A DNA stretch of 64,000 nt, from contig NZ_WBVP01000012.1 of the NCBI RefSeq assembly GCF_008933155.1, positions 46,533 through 110,532 on the forward strand, given 5' to 3'. The DNA is from Aliivibrio finisterrensis. Its GTDB lineage: Bacteria; Pseudomonadota; Gammaproteobacteria; Enterobacterales; Vibrionaceae. The notes beneath the pieces are model-generated. The model did no database searches and had not been told where the DNA came from. It saw only the letters and a list, made by a program, of their open reading frames with translations. Of the stretch, positions 41,447 to 52,334 are shown one piece after another. Every line of letters begins with the position of its first letter. The stretch's first letter is position 1. A program made the translations under genes and the position numbers.

Positions 41447-42052
41447 TGCTTTACCACCAAATAATGTGGTAACTGGTTTACTCGAACGCTCTTTTTTTCG
41501 TAATAAAGCCATAATCATCATCCCTGAAACTAAACTGATTATTAACATACCAAACATTAAGCGATCGCTTTTACGGTAATGGTGATTAGCAAACCCTGTC
41601 AGTGTCGACTTCTCAAAGGTGACTCGAAGAAAGCCAAGTAAACGATCTTCTTTGATTATCGGTTCGATTAACTGTTGGCGACCAATACCATCTATAGAGA
41701 GTGGCGTATATAACCCTGTAATTTGTGAAGCAGTCAGCGCATTATCACTTTTGGCTAGGATCCCACCTTCTGCATCGTATATTGTTGCATCAAATACGAG
41801 AGGTTCTGTGGCTAAATTATTAGCCAGTTGCAGTAAGCCTTCGTGATTGTCTTGTTTTATATTCTCAACAGAAAAGAGAGCAGCTTGGCGTACCATAGTA
41901 CGACTAAGATCTTGCAGCTGCTTATTTTGGATAATTTGGTTATTGTCACTGATAACGGTACTGTTGATTAAGATAAAGTAACTGAATGCAAGAAGGGAAA
42001 TTAGCATTAGGCTTTTTACAATAAAATTTTGAGAAAGCATCGAGATCACCAT
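41444..42052 (-). CDS. ytjB: YtjB/Smp-family membrane protein
   Basis: This 202-residue inner-membrane protein has one transmembrane helix near the N-terminus (about 12-31) and one near the C-terminus (about 165-185). They flank a periplasmic domain of about 130 residues with an arrangement like a single-Cache or sensor domain. The family (Smp/YtjB of E. coli) is found divergent from serB, exactly as here. Function is unknown. The start could instead be the internal ATG at 42040, giving MLSQNF. Confidence 0.85.
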   Translation of the reverse strand: MVISMLSQNFIVKSLMLISLLAFSYFILINSTVISDNNQIIQNKQLQDLSRTMVRQAALFSVENIKQDNHEGLLQLANNLATEPLVFDATIYDAEGGILAKSDNALTASQITGLYTPLSIDGIGRQQLIEPIIKEDRLLGFLRVTFEKSTLTGFANHHYRKSDRLMFGMLIISLVSGMMIMALLRKKERSSKPVTTLFGGKA

Positions 42053-42173
42053 GCAAATTAGAATAGGGGAATTATACTCAATTTACATAAAAATAGCAGT
42101 TTATGTTGTTTGGCTCTTGCTCATCTGCTCTGCAATCGGTATTTTTGAGATAGGATTAGTAAGGATACGAATC

Positions 42174-43142
42174 ATGGATATAATAACCCCATTCTCAATT
42201 AAGAAAAATATACCCCTATTAAAGCGTTTCTCATCAACTCAAGAAATCACCCAATTGGATCTAAAACAGACTAGGTGGATTGTATATAGTTCCCATTTAT
42301 CGCAACATCACTTTCAACATATTGACTTCTTTATTGGCGAGCAAAGTTTAGTACTCGCGACTTGGAAAGTTGGGCATTATGATGTCGCAGCGATGGCAGG
42401 TGAAATGACGCCTGAACATAAAACGATTCTTGATGCACTAGAGTTAGATTACGCTGAAGTTAAAGATATTCCTGATTTATCAAAGCCTGGAATTATCTTA
42501 TTTGATATGGATTCAACAGCAATAGAAATTGAGTGCATTGATGAAATCGCCAAATTAGCAGGTGTTGGAAAACAAGTTTCAGAAGTAACCGAGCGCGCAA
42601 TGCAAGGAGAGCTTGATTTTAAAGAGAGCTTAATTCAGCGGGTAGGAACCTTAGCCGGAGCTGATGAAGCTATTTTAGCTAAAGTAAAGTCAGACTTGCC
42701 TTTTATGAATGAAATCAGAGAGTTGGTTGCTACCATGCATAAATACGGTTGGAAACCTGCTATTGCCTCTGGTGGTTTTACTTATTTTTCGGATTATCTT
42801 AAAGACGAATTAAATTTAATACACGCACAATCAAATCAACTAGAAATCGTAGACGGTAAGCTCACAGGGAGAGTGTTAGGTGACATTGTTAGTGCTGAAA
42901 CTAAAGCTGAGATTTTAGTCGAGTTAGCAGATAAATATGATATTGAGATAAGCAATACCGTTGCCGTTGGTGATGGAGCCAATGATCTGGTAATGATGGA
43001 GGCTGCTGGTCTTGGGATAGCTTATCATGCCAAACCTAAAGTTCAACAACAAGCTCAAGCAGCCATTCGTCATGCTGATTTAGGTGGCGTTGCTTGTATA
43101 TTGTCAGTATCTTTATTACTGAATAAAAAATTGAGCTGGTAA
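42174..43142 (+). CDS. serB: Phosphoserine phosphatase
   Basis: SerB removes phosphate from O-phosphoserine, the last step of serine synthesis. It has 322 residues: an N-terminal ACT-like region of about 100 residues, then a HAD domain. HAD motifs are FDMDSTAIEIECIDEIA near residue 110 (nucleophile Asp), ASGGFTYFSD, and GDGANDLVMMEAAGLGIAYHAKP. The ATG after AAGGA gives the normal length. An upstream ATG at 42051 would add a membrane-like stretch and overlap ytjB, so I reject it. Confidence 0.95.
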   Translation: MDIITPFSIKKNIPLLKRFSSTQEITQLDLKQTRWIVYSSHLSQHHFQHIDFFIGEQSLVLATWKVGHYDVAAMAGEMTPEHKTILDALELDYAEVKDIPDLSKPGIILFDMDSTAIEIECIDEIAKLAGVGKQVSEVTERAMQGELDFKESLIQRVGTLAGADEAILAKVKSDLPFMNEIRELVATMHKYGWKPAIASGGFTYFSDYLKDELNLIHAQSNQLEIVDGKLTGRVLGDIVSAETKAEILVELADKYDIEISNTVAVGDGANDLVMMEAAGLGIAYHAKPKVQQQAQAAIRHADLGGVACILSVSLLLNKKLSW

Positions 43143-43154
43143 ACATAAGCAAAT

Positions 43155-43183
43155 AATAAAGCCGATGTATTATCGGCTTTATT
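43155..43183. terminator. Bidirectional terminator between serB and the PilZ gene
   Basis: AATAAAGCCGAT and ATCGGCTTTATT are perfect 12-bp complements with a 5-nt loop. Confidence 0.8.
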
Positions 43184-43204
43184 AAACAATAAATGAGATA
43201 GAAT

Positions 43205-45550
43205 TTACCCTAACTCAAGTCGAATTAATACTTCATCAGTAATATCAGCGATTTCACCACAGCCGACAATACTTGATAATTCATTTTCAAGTGCTCGAGC
43301 ATAGTGAATTGCATGCTGTGCAAGTTGACTCAACTCACTCTCTGATGTGGTTGATAATGGATTTTTAACCGCTGTAGTAGTCACTCTGATAGCTAAAAAT
43401 TCACCATGTTCTTTTGCTTTCTTTATAAAAGTTAAGCGATCGTTATATGAACTGAATTCCTGCAGCATGCGAGTGAAAACAGATTTGATCTTCCCATCTT
43501 TAATCACAACCGCAAGGTAGATTTCGTGATGATGCGAACGTTGATTTGCGGGTGTTTTTAATGGTTCAACCAGCAATTGACGTACCCTTGTTTTAAAAAT
43601 CGGTTCTAAATTGAGGGTGTTTTCATCCCCTAAATGCTGCCAAATCTTATTTAGGCGGTTGAGAGGGAAGTTAACCCCAATACAACGAGTCTTAATTTTA
43701 TGGTTATCTTTTTCGATAAAAAAAGGTGTTGTCGTTAGTTTATTAAGCAATAATTGATGCATAATTTTCAGCATCTCCATGGATGGAAGTTGCTCATAAT
43801 CCATCGGTAATCTTTCAATATTATGCTCGATTAAGCGGCTTAAAAATGCTTTGCTTTTTTGGGTTTTTAAGCTGTCTTCAATATGAAGCTGGATATTAAT
43901 ACCATTAGAAGCGACTTTTAATACATGATATCCAATGCGACTTAGTGGCGTATTTTTATCTAAACTCTGCAAATCATTAAATGTTACTTTTACGTCTGAT
44001 TTTTTTGTCAGTTGCACCGCTTTATCTAATTGAATTGAGAGTCCATTTATTGATATATCTAATGTTCTTCCTGTCACATCGCCAAGCTGAGGGTGATGTA
44101 AGGTCACGAGAGTTTGATAGTTAAACCTAGGCTCTGTTCGACGAGGTGCTGAATCAAAATAAAGTGCATGCGCTTGGCTGATTGGTGCCGTGGCATGACG
44201 ATATGGGTTTAATTCTTTAGGCGCAAGTGCTGGTTTATCTGTTAAGAGATAATCCTTCTGTGTATCGGGTAAGCTGATCTCTGTTAAGATCCCCATGTGC
44301 GTTAGAGTCGAAAGTACGCCTTCCATCTCAGGAGCAACGGTAAGCAGGCGTTCTTTGTCTTCTTTTTCTAGTTCAAAAAGAGAAAGGCGGATCACCTTCC
44401 AGCTCTTTCGTTTAGCACCAATATGCCAGAATAGTAGGCGTTCCTGCTGAGTCCCTTCTGAAGACATCATTGAATAGAAAAGTTCTCTATCTTCATGATC
44501 ATGTTTAAAACTGTAAAAATGTGTTCGACTGGCTTTTAACCCTGGCTTGGTTAAAAACTGCATACGCTCAGCTTTAAATAGGTGATTTATTACTGGTTGG
44601 TTCTTTTCGTCATGCCAGTGCTTCCAAAGGGATTCATTATGATCGGTAAGGATAGCATATTTTAAGACATCACCAGAGAAGAATAACGGGATGTTAGTGG
44701 TATGACGTAAAAAACAGTGCTCGTACCCTTGCGTTCGTACGCGGACAACTTGATCTTTTTGATCGTGCAGAGTTCGACGTTTATTTTTATTCAGCTTTTC
44801 ATCAATGGCGATAGAGATAATATTGTGGTTAGCTTCCATTTTAAGGCGCAACCAACGATAACTGTCGCTTTCTTCACTGTCATGAATACCAAGAATTCGA
44901 TATGGGAAATCACCATTAAGATCTTTAATGCCTGTTTCTTTTGCAAGAGTAGGGAAGCTGACTTGAACAATTTGACCTAAACCATATTCGAAAGCGGCAG
45001 GAACTTTGATTTTGGCACCAGAAGAGGAAAGATCGCTACTCGTACCATGAATTAGATTGCCATTTGGTAGAAGTACGGTAACTTGCGTTGACATGCGTAA
45101 ACGGTTTTCACTTCGTGTTAGATAATGACCAAAACGAATTAGTTTGGTTTTAAATAAACCGTCATCGTTTTTATCTTCAGATGTTGAAATCAGTTCTTTA
45201 TTTTTATGTAAAACGCGAAAATTATTTCGTGTATTGGTTAATGCTTCCCATACACCTTCGGTATAGCTGCCATAACGTTCAATGCTTTTATGGTAGGTAT
45301 TTATGGCGACATCATCTAACCAATGAGTATAGCCATCTAGTTCGTATTGATGGCATTGCCCTTTTACTCTCCCCCGTAAATCAATGCTTTTTTTACAAGG
45401 CGTCATGATACGCTTCAACTCAATTTTGACGATTAAATTAATTGATGCGTGTTCATGAGCCATGACTTGATTACAAACCAATTCAAAATCTGGTTCGCCA
45501 AATACAGGGATAAGTTGTTCTACGTAGCTTTGATATTCTTCTTGCTGCAT
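43205..45550 (-). CDS. plzD: Large dual-PilZ-domain protein, PlzD-like
   Basis: A 781-residue protein with two PilZ c-di-GMP receptor domains. The first begins near residue 142 with RSENR (RxxxR) and has DLSSSG (DxSxxG). The second begins near residue 468 with RTEPR and has DISING. Both therefore keep the residues needed to bind c-di-GMP. The regions before, between and after have no motif I recognise, and no signal peptide or membrane helix is evident. Its place between serB and radA matches plzD (VC2344, from memory) of V. cholerae. Its output is unknown. Confidence 0.88.
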   Translation of the reverse strand: MQQEEYQSYVEQLIPVFGEPDFELVCNQVMAHEHASINLIVKIELKRIMTPCKKSIDLRGRVKGQCHQYELDGYTHWLDDVAINTYHKSIERYGSYTEGVWEALTNTRNNFRVLHKNKELISTSEDKNDDGLFKTKLIRFGHYLTRSENRLRMSTQVTVLLPNGNLIHGTSSDLSSSGAKIKVPAAFEYGLGQIVQVSFPTLAKETGIKDLNGDFPYRILGIHDSEESDSYRWLRLKMEANHNIISIAIDEKLNKNKRRTLHDQKDQVVRVRTQGYEHCFLRHTTNIPLFFSGDVLKYAILTDHNESLWKHWHDEKNQPVINHLFKAERMQFLTKPGLKASRTHFYSFKHDHEDRELFYSMMSSEGTQQERLLFWHIGAKRKSWKVIRLSLFELEKEDKERLLTVAPEMEGVLSTLTHMGILTEISLPDTQKDYLLTDKPALAPKELNPYRHATAPISQAHALYFDSAPRRTEPRFNYQTLVTLHHPQLGDVTGRTLDISINGLSIQLDKAVQLTKKSDVKVTFNDLQSLDKNTPLSRIGYHVLKVASNGINIQLHIEDSLKTQKSKAFLSRLIEHNIERLPMDYEQLPSMEMLKIMHQLLLNKLTTTPFFIEKDNHKIKTRCIGVNFPLNRLNKIWQHLGDENTLNLEPIFKTRVRQLLVEPLKTPANQRSHHHEIYLAVVIKDGKIKSVFTRMLQEFSSYNDRLTFIKKAKEHGEFLAIRVTTTAVKNPLSTTSESELSQLAQHAIHYARALENELSSIVGCGEIADITDEVLIRLELG

Positions 45551-45667
45551 GATTTCTGGTACAGTAATAACAATCTAATGGGGTTATCGGCAGAGTTGCT
45601 TAAATATTTAACACTATACGTTAAATAGTAATACCCATCACTTTAACTATTTATATGTCGGTGATAT

Positions 45668-47053
45668 ATGGCAAAAGCAAAACGCGCCTATGTTTGTAAT
45701 GATTGTGGAGCAGACTTTCCTCGTTGGCAAGGCCAGTGTAATGCTTGTGGGGCATGGAACACGATTACAGAGGTTCGATTGGCCGCTTCTCCACAGGTGG
45801 CTCGAAATGAACGACTGTCTGGAGGTGGTTATGCAGGGGCAGCGATAGACTCCGAAGTACAAACGTTATCGAGTATTGATCTACAAGAGGTCCCTCGATT
45901 TAGTAGCTCATTTAAGGAGTTCGACCGTGTTTTAGGTGGTGGGATTGTTCCTGGTGCTGCAATTTTAATTGGTGGTAATCCTGGGGCGGGCAAATCGACA
46001 CTGCTTTTGCAAACAATGTGTCGATTAGCCACTGAAATGCCAACGTTATATGTCACTGGTGAAGAATCGTTACAGCAGGTAGCTATGCGAGCTTCCCGTC
46101 TTGGGTTACCAAAAGATAACTTAAAAATGTTGTCCGAAACCAATATTGATAAGATTTGTCAGGTCGCTGAAAAAGAGCAACCGAAAATCATGGTTATTGA
46201 TTCAATTCAGGTCATGCACGTAGCGGATGTTCAATCATCACCAGGCAGTGTCGCACAAGTTCGTGAGTCAGCAACCGCTTTAACTCGATACGCAAAACAA
46301 AATAATGTGGCCATTTTCTTAGTGGGCCATGTAACCAAGGATGGCACTTTAGCAGGGCCTAAAGTATTAGAGCATATTATTGATTGTTCCGTATTACTTG
46401 ATGGTAGCGCTGATAGTCGTTTTAGAACGCTTCGCAGCCATAAAAACCGTTTTGGCGCGGTGAATGAGCTAGGTGTCTTTGCTATGACCGGACAAGGACT
46501 GAAAGAGGTGAGTAATCCATCAGCGATTTTCTTATCTCGTGGAGAAGAAGAAACTTCTGGCAGCTCAGTGATGGTGGTATGGGAGGGGACACGCCCATTA
46601 CTAGTTGAAATACAAGCGCTGGTTGATTATTCTCAACTTTCAAATCCGAGACGTGTATCGGTGGGTTTAGATCAAAATCGATTGTCGATGTTGCTTGCGG
46701 TATTGCATAAACATGGAGGTTTGCAAATGGCAGATCAAGATGTTTTTGTTAACGTAGTCGGTGGCGTTAAAGTGGCTGAAACCAGCGCGGATTTGGCGTT
46801 AATTATTGCACTGTTATCCAGCTTTAAAGAACGACCATTAGCAAAGGATGTTGTTGTGTTTGGTGAAATAGGCCTTGCTGGCGAGATCCGCCCAGTACCA
46901 AGTGGGCAAGAGCGTTTAATGGAAGCCTATAAACATGGTTTTAAAAAAGCGATTGTCCCAGTGGCTAATATGCCTAAAGGTGGCATTGAAGGCATGCAAA
47001 TACATGGTGTAAAAAAATTATCTGAAGCAATTGATGCTTTTGATGAATTATAA
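45668..47053 (+). CDS. radA: DNA repair protein RadA
   Basis: RadA is a RecA-like branch-migration ATPase in recombinational repair. Its 461 residues match the family. It has an N-terminal zinc finger (CNDCGADFPRWQGQCNACG, residues 11-29), Walker A GNPGAGKSTLL near residue 100, the RadA-specific KNRFG motif near residue 257, and a C-terminal Lon-protease-like domain. It is divergent from the PilZ gene, with 117 bp between them. Confidence 0.97.
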   Translation: MAKAKRAYVCNDCGADFPRWQGQCNACGAWNTITEVRLAASPQVARNERLSGGGYAGAAIDSEVQTLSSIDLQEVPRFSSSFKEFDRVLGGGIVPGAAILIGGNPGAGKSTLLLQTMCRLATEMPTLYVTGEESLQQVAMRASRLGLPKDNLKMLSETNIDKICQVAEKEQPKIMVIDSIQVMHVADVQSSPGSVAQVRESATALTRYAKQNNVAIFLVGHVTKDGTLAGPKVLEHIIDCSVLLDGSADSRFRTLRSHKNRFGAVNELGVFAMTGQGLKEVSNPSAIFLSRGEEETSGSSVMVVWEGTRPLLVEIQALVDYSQLSNPRRVSVGLDQNRLSMLLAVLHKHGGLQMADQDVFVNVVGGVKVAETSADLALIIALLSSFKERPLAKDVVVFGEIGLAGEIRPVPSGQERLMEAYKHGFKKAIVPVANMPKGGIEGMQIHGVKKLSEAIDAFDEL

Positions 47054-47201
47054 AGATTGAATTTATTACTGATTTTTTCCGATTTTTTATTTGAAATCGT
47101 GTAATTTCATCTATAATTTCCTCAAGCAGAACGTACGCAGAGCTTATTTGGGCTAAATTCTATCCAAAAATAGAACAAAGCATGTACCAATTGGCAGTTT
47201 G

Positions 47202-47210
47202 TGTTATACT
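47202..47210 (+). promoter_or_regulatory. Extended -10 promoter of the EF-G gene
   Basis: TGTTATACT (TGN plus TATACT) at 47202-47210, 38 bp before the EF-G ATG. No clear -35. Confidence 0.45.
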
Positions 47211-47247
47211 CTGCGCGCATTTTCTATCCTATTAATAGAGTAAAACA

Positions 47248-49332
47248 ATGACTGATTTATCTAAATACAGAAATATTGGTATTTTCGCGCACGTTGATGC
47301 GGGTAAAACTACCACAACTGAGCGTATCCTAAAACTTACTGGTCAGATCCACAAAACTGGTGAAGTACATGATGGCGAATCTACGACTGACTTCATGGAA
47401 CAGGAAGCTGAGCGCGGAATTACTATCCAATCAGCAGCTGTAAGTTGTTTCTGGAAAGATCACCGTTTTAACGTTATCGATACTCCGGGACACGTTGACT
47501 TCACAGTAGAAGTTTACCGTTCTCTTAAAGTACTTGACGGTGGTATCGGTGTATTCTGTGGTTCTGGTGGTGTTGAACCTCAATCAGAAACTAACTGGCG
47601 TTACGCGAACGAATCAGAAGTTGCTCGTATCATCTTCGTTAACAAACTAGACCGTATGGGTGCTGACTTCTTCCGTGTTGTTAAGCAAACTGAAGACGTA
47701 CTAGGTGCTAACCCACTAGTCATGGTTCTACCAATTGGTATCGAAGACGATTTCGTTGGTGTTGTTGACCTTCTAACTCGTAAAGCACACATTTGGGATG
47801 ATTCTGGTCTTCCAGAAAACTTCGAAATCACTGATGTTCCTGCGGACATGGTTGATCAAGTAGAAGAATACCGTGAGATGCTAGTTGAGACTGCTGTAGA
47901 GCAAGACGACGATCTAATGGAAGCTTACATGGAAGGCGAAGAGCCATCTATCGAGCAACTAAAAGCATGTATCCGTAAAGGTACGCGCACAATGGACTTC
48001 TTCCCAGCATTCTGTGGTTCTGCATTTAAGAACAAAGGTATGCAACTTGTTCTTGATGCTGTAGTTGATTACCTACCTTCTCCAACAGAAGTAGATCCTC
48101 AACCGCTAATGAACGAAGAAGGCGAAGAGACTGGCGAACACGCTATCGTTTCTGTAGACGAAACATTCAAAGCGCTAGCATTCAAAATCATGGATGACCG
48201 TTTTGGTGCACTAACATTCGTACGTATTTACTCTGGTAAACTAAACAAGGGTGACACAATCCTTAACTCGTTCACAGGTAAAACTGAGCGTGTTGGCCGT
48301 ATGGTTGAGATGCAAGCGAACGATCGTAACGAATTAACTTACGCGCAAGCTGGTGATATCATCGCTATCGTTGGTATGAAAAACGTGCAAACTGGTCATA
48401 CTCTGTGTGATCCTAAGCACGCAGTAACGCTTGAGCCAATGGTATTCCCTGTACCAGTAATCTCAATCTCTGTAACGCCTAAAGATAAAGGCAGTACTGA
48501 GAAAATGGGTATCGCGATCGGTAAAATGGTTGCAGAAGATCCATCTTTCCAAGTTGAAACTGACGAAGAAACTGGCGAAACAATCCTTAAAGGTATGGGT
48601 GAGCTTCACCTAGACATTAAAGTTGATATCCTTCGTCGTACATACGGTGTGGACCTAACTGTTGGTCAACCTCAAGTTGCTTACCGTGAAACTATCACTC
48701 AACCTGTTGAAGATAGCTACACGCATAAGAAACAATCTGGTGGTTCAGGTCAGTTCGGTAAGATCGACTACGTTATGAAACCAGGTGAAGTTGGTTCTGG
48801 CTTTACGTTTAAGTCTTCTGTTGTGGGCGGTAACGTTCCTAAAGAATTCTGGCCTGCAATCGAGAAAGGCTTCAAAGGCATGATGGAGACTGGTGTTCTT
48901 GCTGGTTTCCCTGTTCTTGACGTTGAAATCGAACTTCTAGATGGTGGTTTCCACGCAGTCGATTCATCTGCAGTAGCATTTGAAATCGCAGCGAAAGGTG
49001 CATTCCGTCAATCTATGCCAAAAGCTGGTGCACAACTTCTTGAGCCAATCATGGCTGTAGACGTGTTCACTCCAGATGATCACGTTGGTGATGTAATCGG
49101 TGACCTTAACCGTCGTCGTGGCATGATCAAAGACCAAATGGCTGGCGTAACAGGTGTTCGTGTTAAAGCTGACATCCCTCTTTCAGAAATGTTTGGTTAC
49201 ATTGGTTCACTACGTACAATGACTTCTGGTCGTGGTCAGTTCTCTATGGAGTTCTCTCACTACGCACCTTGTCCTATGAACGTAGCAGAGCAAGTAATTG
49301 CTGACGTTAAAGAAGCTAACGCTAAGAAGTAA
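47248..49332 (+). CDS. fusA2: Elongation factor G, second type (EF-G2)
   Basis: A translational GTPase of the EF-G family with 694 residues and all five domains. G motifs are [27 protein letters not shown] and [10 protein letters not shown]. Domain IV carries [18 protein letters not shown] and domain V the [17 protein letters not shown] loop. It is not in an rpsL-rpsG-tuf context, and features such as [11 protein letters not shown] and [18 protein letters not shown] differ from classical FusA. It therefore looks like the paralogue found after radA in vibrios. Whether it translocates or recycles ribosomes is not known. Confidence 0.9.
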   Translation: MTDLSKYRNIGIFAHVDAGKTTTTERILKLTGQIHKTGEVHDGESTTDFMEQEAERGITIQSAAVSCFWKDHRFNVIDTPGHVDFTVEVYRSLKVLDGGIGVFCGSGGVEPQSETNWRYANESEVARIIFVNKLDRMGADFFRVVKQTEDVLGANPLVMVLPIGIEDDFVGVVDLLTRKAHIWDDSGLPENFEITDVPADMVDQVEEYREMLVETAVEQDDDLMEAYMEGEEPSIEQLKACIRKGTRTMDFFPAFCGSAFKNKGMQLVLDAVVDYLPSPTEVDPQPLMNEEGEETGEHAIVSVDETFKALAFKIMDDRFGALTFVRIYSGKLNKGDTILNSFTGKTERVGRMVEMQANDRNELTYAQAGDIIAIVGMKNVQTGHTLCDPKHAVTLEPMVFPVPVISISVTPKDKGSTEKMGIAIGKMVAEDPSFQVETDEETGETILKGMGELHLDIKVDILRRTYGVDLTVGQPQVAYRETITQPVEDSYTHKKQSGGSGQFGKIDYVMKPGEVGSGFTFKSSVVGGNVPKEFWPAIEKGFKGMMETGVLAGFPVLDVEIELLDGGFHAVDSSAVAFEIAAKGAFRQSMPKAGAQLLEPIMAVDVFTPDDHVGDVIGDLNRRRGMIKDQMAGVTGVRVKADIPLSEMFGYIGSLRTMTSGRGQFSMEFSHYAPCPMNVAEQVIADVKEANAKK

Positions 49333-49358
49333 TTCTGGCTAACGCTCTTTAATTAAAA

Positions 49359-49391
49359 AAGCCCCGCAAGTTTACTTGCGGGGCTTTTTGT
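49359..49391 (+). terminator. Terminator after EF-G2
   Basis: AAAGCCCCGCAAG / CTTGCGGGGCTTT stem, short loop, T5 tail. Confidence 0.9.
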
Positions 49392-49410
49392 TTTTAATCG
49401 ATTTTCACAA

Positions 49411-49446
49411 GTAAGAATGATCAAATACTTATGTAGATTGGTATTA
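49411..49446. repeat. Dispersed intergenic repeat, copy 2
   Basis: From AAGAATGATCA at 49413 to ATTGGTAT at 49444 this differs from copy 1 (5732-5763) at a single base. Both copies have the same orientation and lie after a terminator, next to the 3' end of a minus-strand gene. Confidence 0.75.
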
Positions 49447-49452
49447 TTCAGA

Positions 49453-49692
49453 TTAATTTAATTTTTCTGCTTTTTCTTTATGACGTTGAAGTTTTAAATA
49501 GATATTCTCTACCCGCACTCGCGCCCACTCGGTTTTTCTTAAAAATTTCAAACTCGATTTAATGGTTGGATCAGATTTAAAACAATTAATGTTAACCATG
49601 TAGCTTAGTTCTTCCCATCCATAGTGCTCCACTAATTCAGTTAAGATTGCCTGTAAGGTTACGCCATGAAGCGGGTTATTTTGCTGTGTCAT
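49453..49692 (-). CDS. VF530-family putative DNA-binding protein
   Basis: A 79-residue basic protein matching the VF530 family (named after a Vibrio fischeri gene). The core is [54 protein letters not shown], with the hallmark NPLHG, [21 protein letters not shown] and a C-terminal basic helix. The family is described as possibly DNA-binding from its fold; no function is established. It stands alone between EF-G2 and codA. Confidence 0.88.
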   Translation of the reverse strand: MTQQNNPLHGVTLQAILTELVEHYGWEELSYMVNINCFKSDPTIKSSLKFLRKTEWARVRVENIYLKLQRHKEKAEKLN

Positions 49693-49804
49693 AATATCGC
49701 CATTTTTCTTGAATTAGGGTAAGTATAGCATTCACCCTTAAAGATATTCATAAAAAATGGGAGCATAATAGGCTCCCATGTATATTTGATTATTTAGTTT
49801 CCAA

Positions 49805-51082
49805 TTAACGCTTAAATGACACCACTTCTGATTCATCTAAAGTAATGATTGTTGTTGCTGGTTGCGTTTCTGAAATTACATTACCTTGGCGAATCGAGTA
49901 ACGAACAGGTACTTGACGACGTAATGCATCAAAACCATTTTCTGCAGGTAAAATAATTAAGTTACCTGGCTTGCCTTCCTCAATGCCATAATTATCTTGA
50001 ATATTCAGGGTTCGTGCTGACTTGTAGCTGATTAAGTCAAGCCCTTGGTTGATTTGGTCATACCCCATAATTTGGCAAACATGCAGCCCCATATGCAGAA
50101 CTTGTAGCATATTGGCAGTACCTAGTGGATACCATGGGTCAAATACATCATCATGACCAAAACAGACGTTGATATCGCTGGCAAGCATCTCTTTTACGCG
50201 GGTAATACCGCGACGTTTAGGGTAATCATCAAAGCGGCCTTGTAAGTGAATATTCACTAATGGATTGGCAACAAAGTTGATACCTGACATTTTCAATAAA
50301 CGAAAGAGGCGAGAAGCATAAGCGCCATTATAAGAGTGCATCGCTGTTGTATGGCTTGCTGTGACTTTTTCACCCATATTAAATTTATGAGCTAGAGCGG
50401 CAAGTGTTTCTACAAAGCGTGATTGTTCATCGTCAATTTCATCACAATGTACATCGATCAAGCGGTCGTACTTTTGTGCTAATTCAAAAACGTAATGTAA
50501 AGATTCAACGCCGTATTCACGAGTGAATTCAAAGTGTGGAATGGCACCAATAACATCAGCACCAAGTTGTACGGCTTCTTCTAGTAACTCTTTACCATTT
50601 GGATAAGAAAGAATGCCCTCTTGAGGAAAAGCAACGATTTGAATATCGACCCATTCTTTCATCTCCTCCTTAACTTCTAGCATTGCTTTTAAGGCAATCA
50701 ATGTTGGATCAGAAACATCAACGTGAGTACGAACGTGCTGAATACCGTTAGCAATTTGCCATTTAAGTGTTTGTTTGGCACGGCTCTTAACATCTTCAAT
50801 GGTTAGCAGTTGCTTACGTTCAGACCAGCGCTCAATACCTTCAAAAAGGGTTCCTGAGATATTCCAACTTGGCTCGCCAGCAGTTTGAGTTGTATCTAAA
50901 TGAACGTGAGGCTCACAAAAGGGCGCATTAGCAAGACCGCCTTCCGCATCTAGTACCTTGCCTGAGTAGGAAAGTTGTTCTTCATTTGAAGCGATTTTAT
51001 TGAATTGACCATCTTGGATTAAGATTTGGAATAACCCTTCTTGATCTCGTAATGTTACGTTTTTAATTAATAAATCAGTCAT
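49805..51082 (-). CDS. codA: Cytosine deaminase
   Basis: CodA hydrolyses cytosine to uracil and ammonia in pyrimidine salvage. Its 425 residues match E. coli. Amidohydrolase metal ligands are present: HxH in [12 protein letters not shown] near residue 60, His and Glu in [12 protein letters not shown] near 213, His in [11 protein letters not shown] and Asp in [16 protein letters not shown] near 313. It lies 10 bp after codB, the same codBA order as in E. coli. Confidence 0.96.
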   Translation of the reverse strand: MTDLLIKNVTLRDQEGLFQILIQDGQFNKIASNEEQLSYSGKVLDAEGGLANAPFCEPHVHLDTTQTAGEPSWNISGTLFEGIERWSERKQLLTIEDVKSRAKQTLKWQIANGIQHVRTHVDVSDPTLIALKAMLEVKEEMKEWVDIQIVAFPQEGILSYPNGKELLEEAVQLGADVIGAIPHFEFTREYGVESLHYVFELAQKYDRLIDVHCDEIDDEQSRFVETLAALAHKFNMGEKVTASHTTAMHSYNGAYASRLFRLLKMSGINFVANPLVNIHLQGRFDDYPKRRGITRVKEMLASDINVCFGHDDVFDPWYPLGTANMLQVLHMGLHVCQIMGYDQINQGLDLISYKSARTLNIQDNYGIEEGKPGNLIILPAENGFDALRRQVPVRYSIRQGNVISETQPATTIITLDESEVVSFKR

Positions 51083-51092
51083 AAGAATTCTT

Positions 51093-52334
51093 CTATGCAG
51101 CTTCTGTTTCAGAGGCTTTTTCTTTGTTTAAAAGAGGGTTCAGTAGTAGGTAACTTAGTGCGCCACCAAACACAGCATTTACAGGTACAACACCTGGTAG
51201 GAAATTACCAGCAGCAACACCAATAATAACCGCAATAATAGCCGCCCAATTAATCGTTTTGAATTTGGCGTTTTCGAAATCCATATAGCGTTTACGGTTC
51301 ATAAAGAAATCAGCGATGATAACGCCGCCAATTGGCGGAATAGCGACAGATAAGAAAGTTAGCCATCCAACAAAGTTATTATACAACCATAGGGCGCACA
51401 CAGTACCAATTAAGCCATTTAACATTGAAATGTATTTACTTGGTAGACCAGTGATATTCGAGAACCCGAGACCTGAGGCATATAGTGCATTATCGTTAGT
51501 TGTCCAAATGTTTAGCCCTAGCACAATGATGGCAGGAATCAATAAACCTTGAGCTATCATTACTTCTGAAATATCAGACTGGCCAGTCACAGAAGCGCCT
51601 GCTGCACCAAAGATAAACATCAGTGAGTTACCAATAAAGAAAGCAATCATAGTAATGGCTACGGCTCCCATCGGCTTTTTACCAAATCGCACAAAATCAG
51701 CAGTCAATGTACCAGCGCTTACAAAAGAGCCTACAACCATCGCAAGTGCAATTGAGAAATCCATTGGTTCAGTCGGTTGGATTTTTTGTAGTTCAGCTAC
51801 ACCACCAATACTGTCAACGGCAGTCAATACTGAATAACCACCAAGTACTGCGATAGCTGGAACCGCAATCATGGAGAGAACCATTAATGCTGAAATGCCA
51901 AAATAAACGGTAACGGTCATTAATAGACCTGAAATTACGATTAATGCATTGGTGTCAATACCAGTGGCTTTTTGAACTGGAATTGCAAACATGGCGACAC
52001 CAACCCCAAACCAACCAACTTGAGTACCCCCAAGTAAAAGAGATGGGATCCATGAGCCTTTAGAACCGAAAGAGAAACGAGCGAGAAGATGAGTGGAGAG
52101 ACCAGTTGAAGCGCCGATGTAGCCAAGAAAAGAAGTGTAAATACCGAGGATTAAATTACCAATAAGAACAGCGAGGAAGAAGTCATCAAAAGAGAGCCCA
52201 GTGCCAAGAGAGCCACCTGTCCACATACTTGCAGAAAAGAAGGTTAACCCTAGCATTACTAATGTCAGGGAAACCGCACCTTTTCTTGCGGTTTTAGGCA
52301 CAGCACTCAAGCTGTAATCATTGTCATTCGACAT
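51093..52334 (-). CDS. codB: Cytosine permease
   Basis: CodB is an inner-membrane NCS1-family cytosine transporter. It has 413 residues and about twelve hydrophobic segments. The conserved N-terminal part [20 protein letters not shown] and the first helices with [22 protein letters not shown] are typical of CodB. The hydrophilic C-terminus is short. It is the first gene of the codBA operon; a PurR-like box is upstream. Confidence 0.95.
   Translation of the reverse strand: MSNDNDYSLSAVPKTARKGAVSLTLVMLGLTFFSASMWTGGSLGTGLSFDDFFLAVLIGNLILGIYTSFLGYIGASTGLSTHLLARFSFGSKGSWIPSLLLGGTQVGWFGVGVAMFAIPVQKATGIDTNALIVISGLLMTVTVYFGISALMVLSMIAVPAIAVLGGYSVLTAVDSIGGVAELQKIQPTEPMDFSIALAMVVGSFVSAGTLTADFVRFGKKPMGAVAITMIAFFIGNSLMFIFGAAGASVTGQSDISEVMIAQGLLIPAIIVLGLNIWTTNDNALYASGLGFSNITGLPSKYISMLNGLIGTVCALWLYNNFVGWLTFLSVAIPPIGGVIIADFFMNRKRYMDFENAKFKTINWAAIIAVIIGVAAGNFLPGVVPVNAVFGGALSYLLLNPLLNKEKASETEAA

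Noticed and set aside
42051..42173. Upstream ATG adding a membrane-like segment to SerB
   Set aside because: It overlaps the divergent ytjB start and departs from SerB family length; the ATG at 42174 has AAGGA.
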